Below, piece by piece: positions 52,991-62,162 of a stretch of DNA of 64,000 bases. Positions within the stretch are counted from its first letter, which is position 1, and every line of letters begins with the position of its first letter. The DNA comes from CAVTOA01 sp963736285 (lineage in GTDB: Bacteria > Actinomycetota > Actinomycetes > Mycobacteriales > QHCE01). The stretch is from NCBI GenBank assembly GCA_963736285.1, contig CAVTOA010000002.1, positions 62,001-126,000 of the forward strand, read 5' to 3'. A program made the position numbers and the translations under genes. A model generated the notes under the pieces. That model saw only the letters and a list, made by a program, of their open reading frames with translations. It searched no databases and was not told the DNA's origin.

Positions 52991-53023
52991 AAGCTCAATA
53001 GGCGATAAATAACGAATGCACTT

Positions 53024-53608
53024 TTATTCCAGCGGTAAGTCGCGGCCGAGTACTCCGAACGGTCGTTTGTCGCCGGCGAAATGGTAGCCGCGCGCCAGAT
53101 CCTCAAAGCCGAGTCGACGGTATAGCCGCCACGCGCGAGAGATGGACTCTGGCTCCGGCGCGGCGACTTCGGGCGTAGAGAGCAATACCGTGGCGCAGGG
53201 AACGTCGTCGAGAAGCATGCGTAGTTGTCGTTCACCCGAGCCGTGGCCCTGGGCTTGTGGCGCGACATGGAGCTCGATAAGTTCAAAGCAATGCGCCATC
53301 CAGCGCTGATACTCACGTGGCCAGATCGCTGCTCGCACCTGCTCGTGCCACCAATGTCCGGGGGTCGAACGATAGCCGTAGCCGAAGCCGACCAGTAGGT
53401 GATCCTGAAACGTTGCTACCGCTCGAAAATCTGGCTGCCTTGCGTGCGCGGCCATATAGCCACGTCGCCACCGCATGACCTGCGGGTCGTAGCTCATCGC
53501 CGCGGCGTATACATCGGTCGCGGCGTCGAGGTGAGTGACGAGTTCGGCACCCGTCCAACGCACGGTACGGAGTTGCTGTGGCGTGGCGACCGCCTCGACG
53601 CTATCCAC
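53024..53608 (-). CDS. GNAT-family N-acetyltransferase
   Basis: A 194-residue acetyltransferase, Rv2170-like. The acetyl-CoA-binding motif A is in LIELHVAPQAQGHGSGERQLRMLL (Q/R-x-x-G-x-G/A), followed by a C-terminal strand pair with AWRLYRRLGFEDLARGYHF. In M. tuberculosis the protein of this place has been reported to acetylate an enzyme; the substrate here is unknown. The toxin-like gene follows 33 bases later on the same strand. Confidence 0.88.
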   Translation of the reverse strand: MDSVEAVATPQQLRTVRWTGAELVTHLDAATDVYAAAMSYDPQVMRWRRGYMAAHARQPDFRAVATFQDHLLVGFGYGYRSTPGHWWHEQVRAAIWPREYQRWMAHCFELIELHVAPQAQGHGSGERQLRMLLDDVPCATVLLSTPEVAAPEPESISRAWRLYRRLGFEDLARGYHFAGDKRPFGVLGRDLPLE

Positions 53609-53801
53609 GGTGCGGGGCGTATTCGGTTAGGTGTGACGTTTTCTCGGAGATGGCATCTCTGATGTCCATGGCCGCCATCAGATCACAACAATGACGCACA
53701 GTGTTGGTTCAGGTGGTCTGCACCTGCCGAGCTTGTGCTCTTGGGCATTTGTCGAGGGCTGCTTGCGTTTCTTTGCCGCAAGCTGTTTACTGTAGACATG
53801 T

Positions 53802-53817
53802 TCGAACAAGTGTTCGA
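53802..53817. promoter_or_regulatory. LexA-binding site (SOS box)
   Basis: TCGAACAAGTGTTCGA fits the actinobacterial SOS box with its GAAC-N4-GTTC core and symmetric TCGA ends. It is 139 bases upstream of the DUF6504 gene and heads a cluster ending in DinB, so damage induction is expected. Confidence 0.8.
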
Positions 53818-53859
53818 ATAAGGGTTGTGCGTCGTGGCCAACCTTTGTGTGATGGTTGT

Positions 53860-53898
53860 CTTGCCGCCGGCCGCCCCCAGCCCCTGGCCGGCGGCAAG
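53860..53898 (+). promoter_or_regulatory. GC-rich hairpin in the leader of the SOS cluster
   Basis: Perfect 13-base arms CTTGCCGCCGGCC (53860-53872) and GGCCGGCGGCAAG (53886-53898) with a 13-base loop, between the SOS box and the DUF6504 ribosome-binding site. It could slow transcription or shield the message; no T-run is present. A 30-codon frame from a GTG at 53834 runs through it. Confidence 0.5.
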
Positions 53899-53955
53899 GG
53901 CCTCACACCGGCAGACGTGGTCATAGAGTCAGTTGTGTATCGAGGAGGCTTAGCA

Positions 53956-54267
53956 GTGGCTGCGGCCGTGACGTTTAGCGAGTTGGACGACGACAGCGAC
54001 GACATTAATTTTCCGCAAGAATTTCGATGGCACGGTCGGGTGCATCGAGTCCGCCGTGTGCTCGCACATTGTCGGCTCCATGAGGAGCAGTGGCGGGTAC
54101 AGGCGATCGGCGATTTGGCCACACCGCCTGGTGTGTTCGATTTGTCGTTCGATTGGATAGCGGGTAGATGGTCTGTAAAGCGTTTGTCTTTTCTTCGGGA
54201 AGAAGAAGGCCGTGGTGTTCGATCCACATTGCACGCAGGTGAGGACACGTCAGGGATGTGCACATGA
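53956..54267 (+). CDS. DUF6504-type protein, SOS-associated
   Basis: A 103-residue protein with the pattern of DUF6504: PQEFRWHGRVHRVRRVLA near residue 20, RVQAIGDLATPPGVFDLSFD, and RWSVKRL at the end of the core. Members are often encoded beside translesion polymerases (DinB or ImuB). The GTG is preceded by GAGGAGG at seven bases, which decides the start; a longer frame from 53701 runs across the SOS box and leader. It may be an accessory to the polymerase, but no function is established. Confidence 0.8.
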   Translation: MAAAVTFSELDDDSDDINFPQEFRWHGRVHRVRRVLAHCRLHEEQWRVQAIGDLATPPGVFDLSFDWIAGRWSVKRLSFLREEEGRGVRSTLHAGEDTSGMCT

Positions 54268-54295
54268 TGTCGTCGGTATTTCCGCGGGTTGCTCC

Positions 54296-55555
54296 ATGAC
54301 CGGCGCATCGTTGCCTCCTTCTTCTAGCGGCATCCCCGCTGTGCCCTTTGATGCTTGTTTTCCGAGCTATGGAAAGCGGTCGCTTGCCGAGCTATTGCCG
54401 TCGGTCGCGTCGGCCATGGGTGTGTCTCGGTTTTCCAATACTCTGGAAATTGCGGCTGCGAGCCGAATGTGCGTGCTACTCGTTGATGGCCTCGGATGGC
54501 GCAATCTCCTCCGCGAGCGGGCGTCGGCTCCGTTCATGTCACAGCTGATCGCACAGGTCGAAGATGACGGATCGTTCAATGGTCGAGGCGCTGGCACAAC
54601 GACGGGTCTTGGGAGCTATGAGCTGGGGCGGTCGGTAATGACTGCCGGTTTTCCGACGACCACCTCGGTCAGTCTTACCTCGCTGGGAACGGGAAGTCCT
54701 TCTGGGTATCACGGGCTCGTTGGCTACGCCCTTCGTGTCCCGGGCTCGCATCAGTTGATGAATCTGCTGCGATGGAACGCCCAGGTAGAGCCGGAGCGGT
54801 GGCAGCCCCACCCGACGATGTTTCAGAGGCTGGCCACCGACGATATCGCCTGTTTTCATGTGGCCGCGGGTGCATTTCGCAATTCTGGGCTGACCCGAGC
54901 GGCCTTTCGTGGGGCTCGTTTCTGGGGAGTGGAGACACCTGGTGATCTCATCTCGGCTGCGGCCGCTGCGACGCGGGCGGCGCCAAGATCCTTGGTCGTC
55001 GCATACGCGCCTGATCTGGACAGGACGGGGCATCTGCGTGGTTGCTACTCGTTGGCATGGCGCGAGCAGCTCGCGATGATTGACCGGATGGCGGAAAGGC
55101 TCGTGGCCGCGCTTCCCGAGGGCTCGTTGTTCGTCATTACCGGAGATCATGGGATGGTCGATGTTGCCAAAGAGACCCGCATAGACCTTGATGCTCCACC
55201 GTATGAAGATCTCAGCGGTGCGATCGCAATGTTGGGCGGTGAGCCACGCATGCGTCACCTCTATGCCCAGCCCGGCGCGGCGAAGGATTTGCTGGCTGGC
55301 TGCCGGGAGTTGTTTGCTGACCGAGTGTGGACACTGGAACGAGACGAGGCGATTTCTCTGGGTTTGTTCGGTGCGAGTGTCTCCCAGGACGTTGCGGGGA
55401 GGATGGGTGATCTGCTGGTTTTATCAGGCCCTACGACCGCGCTCGTTGCGTCTACCCGAGAGCACCGCGAGTCCCGACTCATCGGGATGCATGGCTCGTT
55501 GAGCGCCGATGAGCAGCACATTCCGCTGCTGATCGTGCCTGGTGGGGAGGGGTAG
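54296..55555 (+). CDS. Alkaline phosphatase superfamily nucleotide pyrophosphatase/phosphodiesterase
   Basis: A 419-residue type I phosphodiesterase-like protein. Metal ligands appear in VLLVDGLGWRN (Asp), the nucleophile Thr in TAGFPTTTSVSLTSLGTG, VAYAPDLDRTGHLRG (Asp, His), ITGDHGMVDV (Asp-His) and IGMHGSLSADEQHIPLL (His). No signal peptide is clear. A stretch of about 17 Gly/Thr-rich residues before the nucleophile seems longer than in relatives. It keeps its place next to dinB in several actinobacteria; the substrate is unknown. The start is not well marked; an in-frame start at 54212 is possible. Confidence 0.88.
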   Translation: MTGASLPPSSSGIPAVPFDACFPSYGKRSLAELLPSVASAMGVSRFSNTLEIAAASRMCVLLVDGLGWRNLLRERASAPFMSQLIAQVEDDGSFNGRGAGTTTGLGSYELGRSVMTAGFPTTTSVSLTSLGTGSPSGYHGLVGYALRVPGSHQLMNLLRWNAQVEPERWQPHPTMFQRLATDDIACFHVAAGAFRNSGLTRAAFRGARFWGVETPGDLISAAAAATRAAPRSLVVAYAPDLDRTGHLRGCYSLAWREQLAMIDRMAERLVAALPEGSLFVITGDHGMVDVAKETRIDLDAPPYEDLSGAIAMLGGEPRMRHLYAQPGAAKDLLAGCRELFADRVWTLERDEAISLGLFGASVSQDVAGRMGDLLVLSGPTTALVASTREHRESRLIGMHGSLSADEQHIPLLIVPGGEG

Positions 55556-55562
55556 CGCTCAG

Positions 55563-56858
55563 ATGGGACGAAGTGCGGACCTTCCACGACTCGGCTCTGG
55601 CTCTGCCCGTTGGCAGCAGGGGGCACGGCATGCGGCAGCCTCCGGTGACGGGTCGGAATACAGCGAAGAGATCGACAGCACTGCGTGTCCGATCTTGCAT
55701 GTCGATATGGACGCCTTCTTTGTCTCGGTAGCGCTGCGAGCGTATCCGCATTTGCGAGGTAAACCCGTGGTGGTGGGTGGCATGGGTCGCCGGGGTGTGG
55801 TGTCTTCTGCTAGCTACGAGGCGCGAGTGTTCGGTGTCCGCAGCGCCATGCCGACGGCCCGTGCTCGTCAACTGTGTCCCCATGCGGCCTTTCTGCCCGT
55901 GCCTGGAGACGACGTGCGCACGGCATCACGTGCAGTGATGGACATCTTCCGTTCATTTACGCCAGTGGTTGAGCAACTGAGCGTTGACGAGGCCTTCCTT
56001 GATGTGGCCGGCGGAAAACGATTGTGGGGTAGTCCGCACCGGATCGGCGCGCTAATTCGTGAACAGGTGTACCGCCAGCTAGAGATGACGTGCTCAGTGG
56101 GGGTAGCGGCAAGCAAGTTCATCGCCAAGCTCGCGTCCACCCGGTCGAAGCCAGACGGTCTGCTCGTCGTTCCTCCGGCACAGATGCTGGAGTTTTTGCA
56201 TCCGCTTCCTCTTCCAGCCTTGTGGGGCGTGGGCGCCCGCACACAGGAACGACTGGAGCGTATGGGGCTGCACACAGTCGGCGATGTGGCCCGTTGTCCG
56301 GCCGCTAGCTTGAAAAATTTGTTGGGTCAGGCGGCCGCGCGCCATCTGCATGCTCTGGCATGGGCTCAAGATCCGCGCTCCGTGGAGCCCAGCTCAGTAG
56401 ACAAGTCCGTGGGAGCGGAAGAGACCTTCAGCTACGACCTCGACGACCCCGTGCTGCTGCGGCGATGTCTGTTGCGTCTTGCCGACACCACCGGCCAGCG
56501 GCTGCGTCGTTCGGGATATGCGGTGCGCACGGTGACGCTCAAGGTGCGGCTCGCGGATTTCACCACTCTGAACCGGTCCCGCACTTTGGAGCACCCCACC
56601 GACACATCCGGTGACCTCTACGACGTAGCCTGTCGCCTGTTCGACACCGTGATGCCAACGCAGCATTTGGCTGTGCGGCTGCTGGGTATTCGTGGTGAGA
56701 ATGTGGTGGCGGCAGGCGTGGCAGCACCACAACTAATTCTCGGGGGGCGAGAACATGGTTGGCGAGACGCGGAACGGGCGATAGACAAAGTGGCGAGCAA
56801 ATTTGGCAGTGCTGCGGTTCAGCGAGCCGCGCTGGTAAAACCTCACGACGAAACATGA
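55563..56858 (+). CDS. dinB: DNA polymerase IV (Y family)
   Basis: Translesion DNA polymerase. The palm acidic residues are in ILHVDMDAFFVSV and QLSVDEAFLDV; VVGGMGRRGVVSSASYEARVFGVRSAMP is the usual finger region; a helix-hairpin-helix (LWGVGARTQERLERMGLHTVGDVA) and the little finger domain follow. The C-terminus lacks an evident clamp-binding QxxLF-type tail, though QLILGG (about residue 395) could serve. The N-terminus is extended by about 40 polar residues before the catalytic core. The ATG at 55563 follows GGGGAGGGG; it begins 7 bases after the previous stop, so it is likely in the same SOS-controlled unit. Confidence 0.94.
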   Translation: MGRSADLPRLGSGSARWQQGARHAAASGDGSEYSEEIDSTACPILHVDMDAFFVSVALRAYPHLRGKPVVVGGMGRRGVVSSASYEARVFGVRSAMPTARARQLCPHAAFLPVPGDDVRTASRAVMDIFRSFTPVVEQLSVDEAFLDVAGGKRLWGSPHRIGALIREQVYRQLEMTCSVGVAASKFIAKLASTRSKPDGLLVVPPAQMLEFLHPLPLPALWGVGARTQERLERMGLHTVGDVARCPAASLKNLLGQAAARHLHALAWAQDPRSVEPSSVDKSVGAEETFSYDLDDPVLLRRCLLRLADTTGQRLRRSGYAVRTVTLKVRLADFTTLNRSRTLEHPTDTSGDLYDVACRLFDTVMPTQHLAVRLLGIRGENVVAAGVAAPQLILGGREHGWRDAERAIDKVASKFGSAAVQRAALVKPHDET

Positions 56859-56978
56859 TGATCGACTGCGTTGCTTGATCTTCCCGCCAACCGCGCCAAA
56901 TCGTAGACTTTATTCAGATCGGATTTTGGCCACTGCTTCGGCGCTGGCTTGAGCCGATAACCGTCGGGAAGGAGTGCC

Positions 56979-57392
56979 GTGCCGCTGTCAGAACATGAGC
57001 AGCGTCTGCTCGAGCAGATCGAGCGCTCGCTGATCGATGAGGATCCTAAGTTCGCATCGACTGTGCGAGCCAACGATCCCCATCACCATGCCATTCGTCG
57101 AGTGGTGTGGGCCATCATCCTGTTTGTCATAGGACTCGGGCTGTTGGTTTTTGGGCTGATCTCCGGCTTTGCGCCGGGCGGTGTACCTGTACTCAGTATC
57201 GCGGGATTCCTTTTGATGGTGGGCGGCGCGGTGATGACCGTGCAGTCTTACCGGAAGACGGGGCGTGGCGGCGAGTTGCACATTGTGGGTGGGAAGGAGC
57301 CACCGTCGAAACGCGCACGGGGGCACAAAAATGGGGGATCGTGGGTCGATCGGCTAGAGCAGCGCTGGCATCGTCGTCGCGACGGATATTAG
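56979..57392 (+). CDS. DUF3040 membrane protein
   Basis: A 137-residue actinobacterial protein with the signature start MPLSEHEQRLLEQIERSL, an acidic N-terminal helix, two membrane helices (about residues 43-62 and 68-88), and a basic C-terminal tail. Often found near the division and cell wall cluster; function unknown. GTG start after AAGGAG. The stop overlaps the convergent transglutaminase gene by four bases. Confidence 0.92.
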   Translation: MPLSEHEQRLLEQIERSLIDEDPKFASTVRANDPHHHAIRRVVWAIILFVIGLGLLVFGLISGFAPGGVPVLSIAGFLLMVGGAVMTVQSYRKTGRGGELHIVGGKEPPSKRARGHKNGGSWVDRLEQRWHRRRDGY

Positions 57393-59707
57393 GCCTGTGC
57401 CTTGCGTTTCTTTTTGTGTGCCCGCACAAATACTGATCGAGGCATGAGCCGAGCGCGCAGGCGTGTCGAATTATCGCTGCCTCGTATGAGGTGGGAGCTG
57501 ATATTCGCGACGGCGCGAGCCAGGTAAGCGCCACTCGATCGCGTGGAGTCTGCGCTTGTGGTTGGTGCGTAACGTGCTTGCTCGACGGCAAGAGTCAGCA
57601 TCTCCATGGAGGCGGCGGCAGAGGTATGGGGGGCCAGAGCCGTCAGCCGCGTGGCAAAGCCCCGGGGGGTGTCGCTGGTGTGGGGTGCGGTGCCCACATC
57701 TGTTGCGGTGTCCACGAGCTCTCGCCAGGCAAGTATCGCGGCCGCATCTTCGTGCATTCTCGCGAGTTTTCGCAGTCGGCCACGGCGGATCTGCCATCGT
57801 GCCAGACCAGGAAAAGCTCCTATGAGGACAATGGCGCCTGATACTGCCCACCAGAGGTCGCTGGTCAGCCAGTGAGTTGACTGCGGGTTTTTGTCGGCTC
57901 GTTGGCTGTCGACTCTGTGCGTGGGCGGTGGGGTCGGGCGCGACTCAGTGGGGTGCGCGTTTTGGGATGTGTCACCTGGGCCGGTTGAGCCCTCTTTTGT
58001 TGACAGAGCGGGAGCTGTGGGAGCGGCGCCATTCCGATGAGGTCGGTTGTTCTCTCCGCGCGCGGCAGCTGGTGTGGGATCAAACGGCACCCAGCCGAGC
58101 CCGGAAAAATAGATCTCGACCCATGCATGGGCATCGCGGGTGGTGATGGACGCACCAGAGCCGGTGTGGCTATGTGAGTCCGATATGGACTGTCCACGGC
58201 TAAAACCGATAGCAACGCGGGCCGGAATCCCCGCCACCCGTGCGAGATAGGCCATGGTGGACGCATATTGCTCGCAGTAGCCTTTTTTGTTTTGCAAGAA
58301 GTCGAGGAGGTCGTTGCCGGATGTTCCAGGTTGAGTGGCCTCGCTGTAGCTGAAACCGTTTGCGGGTGAAAAGTAGTCGTGTAGCGCCATGACCGCGGCA
58401 TATTGGCTGGCTGTGGTTGCAACGAGTCGCTGAACAAGATGGCGCACGTAGCTGAGCGCTGGACCGTCGGTGTCGGTGAAATCCCTGACAATCGAGCTGT
58501 CGGACGATAAGTGGGGCGCATGAGTCAGCAGCTGTGGTGAGTACGGGACCCGGGTTGAGTCGAACGAGTAGTGCAATGAGGTATCGGATCGGCGAGTGCT
58601 GAATATCGTTTCGCTGCGTGCATCCCAGCGCCAGTCGCCGTCCACGTTGACGTGGGTGGGGTTGGCGTAGATAGGCAAGTAGGGCGAGGATTCCGCCGTG
58701 GTCACTGTCACGTCGGTGTGTTGATGAGTGGTAGGCGTTCCCGGCCGGAGCGCAATCCGTCGTGACTGCCAGGCGCGGACTTGGTCGCTGCTGGTGGCGG
58801 TGAGTGCGCTTTGGGTCCAGCCATGAGTGGAGAAACGGTCCAATGTGGTGGCGCGCAGGTAGTAAGGGTCGGGGTCGTTGGTATGTATCCGCATCAGTTC
58901 TGTCGGCGCGTGCTCGGTGAGATAGCCGCGCATGCGAGTCATGGGGTCGGCCGTCTTTTTCACGTGTCCGCTGTCGGCCCCGTCCGGCAGCAACCTGTGG
59001 TGTCCAATATGGGCGCTGACGGAGCCACCGGCGAGTATCGCGACCGTGAGCACCATGGCGGCGATGCTGAGCCCCGGTGCGAGGGCAGCGAATCGGTGAC
59101 GCGGCGTGTGCCGGGTGTGACGGCGGCGAGACCGAGCCGGGGCGTGGCTACGTCGGCTGTCGCTGAGGTGGCGCACCGCGATGAGCGCGAGATAGCTGCC
59201 ACCCGAAGCCGCAAATGACCACCAGGCGACGCCGTCTGTACTCACCGCCGTCGCAATCGCGTACAGCGTCAGGAGCGGCATGCCCGCCATGAGGGCGCTG
59301 CCCACCACGTTGACGCATACGTCAGTCAGGAGCGCGAAAAGTCCCGCGAGAACTGTTATCGCCACTGCGAATTCGAGGGATAGTCCGAGCGGCGGCGTCT
59401 GGTGGGCGGCATCGGCAAACGCCTGCGGTAGCGCGCTGATGTTTTTCATGTGCGGGGGGACCGGGGCGATGCCGGGCAGCGTCGTTGGCCACATCCATAG
59501 CGCGGCCGCGGTTACCGCAAGGCCCGTCGTGACGGCGACAGCATGCATGCGTGCGCTGCGTCGGAATGGGTATTTCCGTCCGGTAAAGCGCGGTGCGCTG
59601 TAGGCGACCACTATTCCTAATAGTGCGTAGGCGTACCATGTCAGTCCGCGAAACATGTGGTGAAAGCTGGTGGCAACCAGTGCGACGGCGAGCGCGCTCA
59701 CCACCAA
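57389..59707 (-). CDS. DUF3488/transglutaminase-like membrane protein (TgpA type)
   Basis: A 772-residue protein with about six N-terminal membrane helices (residues 1-250), a large outside domain holding a transglutaminase core, another helix near 620-640, and a cytoplasmic DUF4129-like C-terminus. The catalytic Cys is in KGYCEQYASTMAYLARVAGIP, the His in DAHAWVEIYFSGLGW, and the Asp in PFDPTPA. It forms an operon with MoxR and DUF58 genes, a widespread trio thought to act in envelope maturation. The GTG at 59707 is the first usable start after an in-frame stop; 54 bases separate it from the DUF58 gene. Confidence 0.9.
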   Translation of the reverse strand: MVVSALAVALVATSFHHMFRGLTWYAYALLGIVVAYSAPRFTGRKYPFRRSARMHAVAVTTGLAVTAAALWMWPTTLPGIAPVPPHMKNISALPQAFADAAHQTPPLGLSLEFAVAITVLAGLFALLTDVCVNVVGSALMAGMPLLTLYAIATAVSTDGVAWWSFAASGGSYLALIAVRHLSDSRRSHAPARSRRRHTRHTPRHRFAALAPGLSIAAMVLTVAILAGGSVSAHIGHHRLLPDGADSGHVKKTADPMTRMRGYLTEHAPTELMRIHTNDPDPYYLRATTLDRFSTHGWTQSALTATSSDQVRAWQSRRIALRPGTPTTHQHTDVTVTTAESSPYLPIYANPTHVNVDGDWRWDARSETIFSTRRSDTSLHYSFDSTRVPYSPQLLTHAPHLSSDSSIVRDFTDTDGPALSYVRHLVQRLVATTASQYAAVMALHDYFSPANGFSYSEATQPGTSGNDLLDFLQNKKGYCEQYASTMAYLARVAGIPARVAIGFSRGQSISDSHSHTGSGASITTRDAHAWVEIYFSGLGWVPFDPTPAAARGENNRPHRNGAAPTAPALSTKEGSTGPGDTSQNAHPTESRPTPPPTHRVDSQRADKNPQSTHWLTSDLWWAVSGAIVLIGAFPGLARWQIRRGRLRKLARMHEDAAAILAWRELVDTATDVGTAPHTSDTPRGFATRLTALAPHTSAAASMEMLTLAVEQARYAPTTSADSTRSSGAYLARAVANISSHLIRGSDNSTRLRARLMPRSVFVRAHKKKRKAQA

Positions 59708-59761
59708 GACTGGCCACTGTGGACCGCGACTGGAGAGCGGTTGGTTCTACGCGCGTGTGGT

Positions 59762-61096
59762 TCATCGTGCCCCGGCACCACGTAGGTGTGGCTCGCCGGC
59801 GACCTGTTGCCATGCATGGGACAACTGGTCGCCGTGGGCGACCGGGGTGGCCAACCAGCCCAACGCGGACAGCGAGGTAGCAAAGCGCTGTGGATCTAGT
59901 CGGGTGCCCGGTGTGTGTGGCGAGGACGCCCCCTCGAAACGGTCTGTCCAACTGTCGGTGTCCAATACCAATGCCACGCCGACAGCTTGTCGAGGTTTCG
60001 CCGCTGCCAAAGCCGTCAGGTCGTCGTGGGTGCCGGCGCCAAGAATCGCGACGAAGACACCAGCGGAAGCGAGCTGTCGTTCGGCGAGGGCCACCCGCGA
60101 TTCCAGCAATGTCGCCAGCGTGGTGGTCGTAGTCGTATCGACCGTCGCGAGCCGATCGAGAATACCCACGTTGCTCTCGCGTTCCGCTTCCTCTGCGGAT
60201 GTGTGCACGGATGCGCTGGTGAGCAGGGTGACTCGATAGTCGTCTGAGGTCAGCCGTGTGCTGATGCTCGCGGTCGCGCTCACGGCCCACTCGAAGCTGC
60301 TATGTGTCCCGGAGCCGCCATGGGCCCGGGCCCGGTCGTCCAGAAAAAGAACGGCGGTATGACGCTCGACACGCTCCCTGCCCCTGACCATGAGTTGTGC
60401 GTTTCTCGCGGTCGCCCGCCAGTGCACGGCGCGCATATCGTCACCGTGGCGGTAGGGATGGACCGTCGTCGAGTATTCGCCGCCGACAGGGGCCGGTTGA
60501 TCCGACGCGGCAGAGTCGCCGTCTCGCGGAATGCGCCAGATTGGTGTCGCAAGTGGACGGATGTAAGGCGTCACCACCACGGTTTTGGCCTTGCTACATG
60601 GGCGCGTCGCTCGACACAGGCCAAATGGGTCACTGCGAGCCAGCGTGACCGGTCCCACCTGGTAACGCCCCCGAACGGCGGGGCGAAACTCGTACTCCAG
60701 CAGCAATCGCTCACCCGGCGCCAGGTGTATCGGCAAGGAGTAGCCATTACTGCTAGTGGGGGGCTCTCCACGAGTGAGCCGCGCCTGAACCAGCCGGATC
60801 AGCTCATCGTCCACTATGGACGAAACACCGCGCCAGCGAGAACGATTGGTGAGCTCCAGCGACACCGCCAGGCGTGATCCAGCAGCGGTTCGCGGCGCTA
60901 TCGCGCGTCGATGGAGAACAACCGGATCGGGGAGCATTAGCACGATCACAGTGGCGATGACCGGAAGCGCGAACAGCAGGGTGGCCACCCGGAGTAGGTC
61001 GCCGAGTCCACTTACGAGGGCCAGCATAGCCACGGCAACACCCGCGACGATGAACCCCTGGCCACGGTGAGTAACGGCTCGCATCGCGTTCCGCAT
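59762..61096 (-). CDS. DUF58 protein of the MoxR operon
   Basis: A 444-residue protein with two N-terminal membrane helices (about residues 14-55), a beta-rich DUF11-like middle part, and the DUF58 core with VRPYxxGDDxRxVHWRATAR (here HPYRHGDDMRAVHWRATAR). A von Willebrand-like fold follows, whose MIDAS-type motif is only partly kept (FLDDRAR). It is expected to work with the MoxR ATPase as a chaperone complex for envelope or secreted enzymes. Its ATG overlaps the MoxR stop by one base (TAATG). Confidence 0.92.
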   Translation of the reverse strand: MRNAMRAVTHRGQGFIVAGVAVAMLALVSGLGDLLRVATLLFALPVIATVIVLMLPDPVVLHRRAIAPRTAAGSRLAVSLELTNRSRWRGVSSIVDDELIRLVQARLTRGEPPTSSNGYSLPIHLAPGERLLLEYEFRPAVRGRYQVGPVTLARSDPFGLCRATRPCSKAKTVVVTPYIRPLATPIWRIPRDGDSAASDQPAPVGGEYSTTVHPYRHGDDMRAVHWRATARNAQLMVRGRERVERHTAVLFLDDRARAHGGSGTHSSFEWAVSATASISTRLTSDDYRVTLLTSASVHTSAEEAERESNVGILDRLATVDTTTTTTLATLLESRVALAERQLASAGVFVAILGAGTHDDLTALAAAKPRQAVGVALVLDTDSWTDRFEGASSPHTPGTRLDPQRFATSLSALGWLATPVAHGDQLSHAWQQVAGEPHLRGAGAR

Positions 61097-62162
61097 TAGC
61101 GGGTCCAGGCGCGCTCGGCTGTCCGGGGAATGGCTATCTCATCCACCAATGCGGACACGATGTCGCTGGCCGTGTGCCCCATGAGTCGCGCCTCCGCGGT
61201 CAGTGTGAGTCGATGCGCGAGCACGGGCACCGCGAGAGCTTGGACGTCATCGGGGGTCACGAAATGTCGCCCGGAGACCGCCGCGATGGCCCGCGCGGTC
61301 TTGACCAGTTGCAGCGAGGCTCGGGGGCTAGCGCCCAGGCGCAGTTCGCGGTGCTCCCGGGTGGCGCGAGTCAGCGCGATGATGTAGCTCTTGACGTCAT
61401 CAGACACATGCACACGCCGCACTGTCTCGACGAACGTTCGTATCTGCCCACGGCTGGCCATTGCGGTGACGCGCCGCAAGGGGTCAGCGCCGCTGTGCAG
61501 TTCAAGCATGGCGAATTCGGCGTCTCGATCGGGGTAGCCCATGGAGACGCGCGCGGCGAACCGATCCCGCTGTGCTTCTGGCAAGAGATACGTGCCGTCC
61601 ATATCGGACGGATTCTGGGTGGCGATGACCATGAAGGGCCGCTCGAGCTGATAGGTCTCGCCGTCGGCGGTGACTTGCCGTTCCTCCATGCACTCCAACA
61701 AGGCCGACTGGGTCTTGGCCGAGGCGCGGTTGATCTCGTCGGCGATGACGAGATTGGCAAAGACCGCTCCGGGTTTGAACTCGAATTCGTGGCGGTCTTG
61801 GCGGTAGATGCCGCTCCCGGTGACATCGCTCGGCAACAGATCTGGCGTGAATTGGATTCTGCGCGCTGAGCAGTCGATAGCCGAAGCCAGCGCGGTGGCC
61901 AGCTTGGTCTTCCCGACCCCCGGAACGTCTTCAATGAGCAAATGCCCCTCGGACAACAGCACCGCAACCGCCGTACGTGTGACAGCGGCTTTTCCGACAA
62001 TGACGCCTGCCGAGCATGTCCATGACTCGTTGCATGGTGCGGGGCAGGTCGCCGAGCTCCTCGGCTGACGCAAGTGGCGCGGGCGTGTGGCTCAATGGGG
62101 AACTCGAATGAGGTGGCGCGGAATAGCTCGTCGTTTTCTTCCAGCGTGCTGTACGCGCTCAC
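61096..62162 (-). CDS. MoxR-family AAA ATPase, frameshifted near the N-terminus
   Basis: AAA+ ATPase of the MoxR type. Walker A is EDVPGVGKTKLA, Walker B VIADEINRAS, and sensor segments include ATQNPSDMDGTYLLPEAQRDRF. From codon 30 onward the frame is good. The N-terminus is broken: from ATG 62162 the sequence reads MSAYSTLEENDELFRATSFE, then SAEELGDLPRTMQRVMDML in another frame, and then VIVGKAAV in the main frame. Two one-base shifts (about 62080 and 62005) restore a normal MoxR N-terminus. Given conserved protein on both sides, sequence error is likely. Confidence 0.88.

Noticed and set aside
59322..60290. 322-codon minus-strand frame between the DUF58 and transglutaminase genes
   Set aside because: Overlaps both real genes in a different frame and has Arg/His-rich shadow composition.
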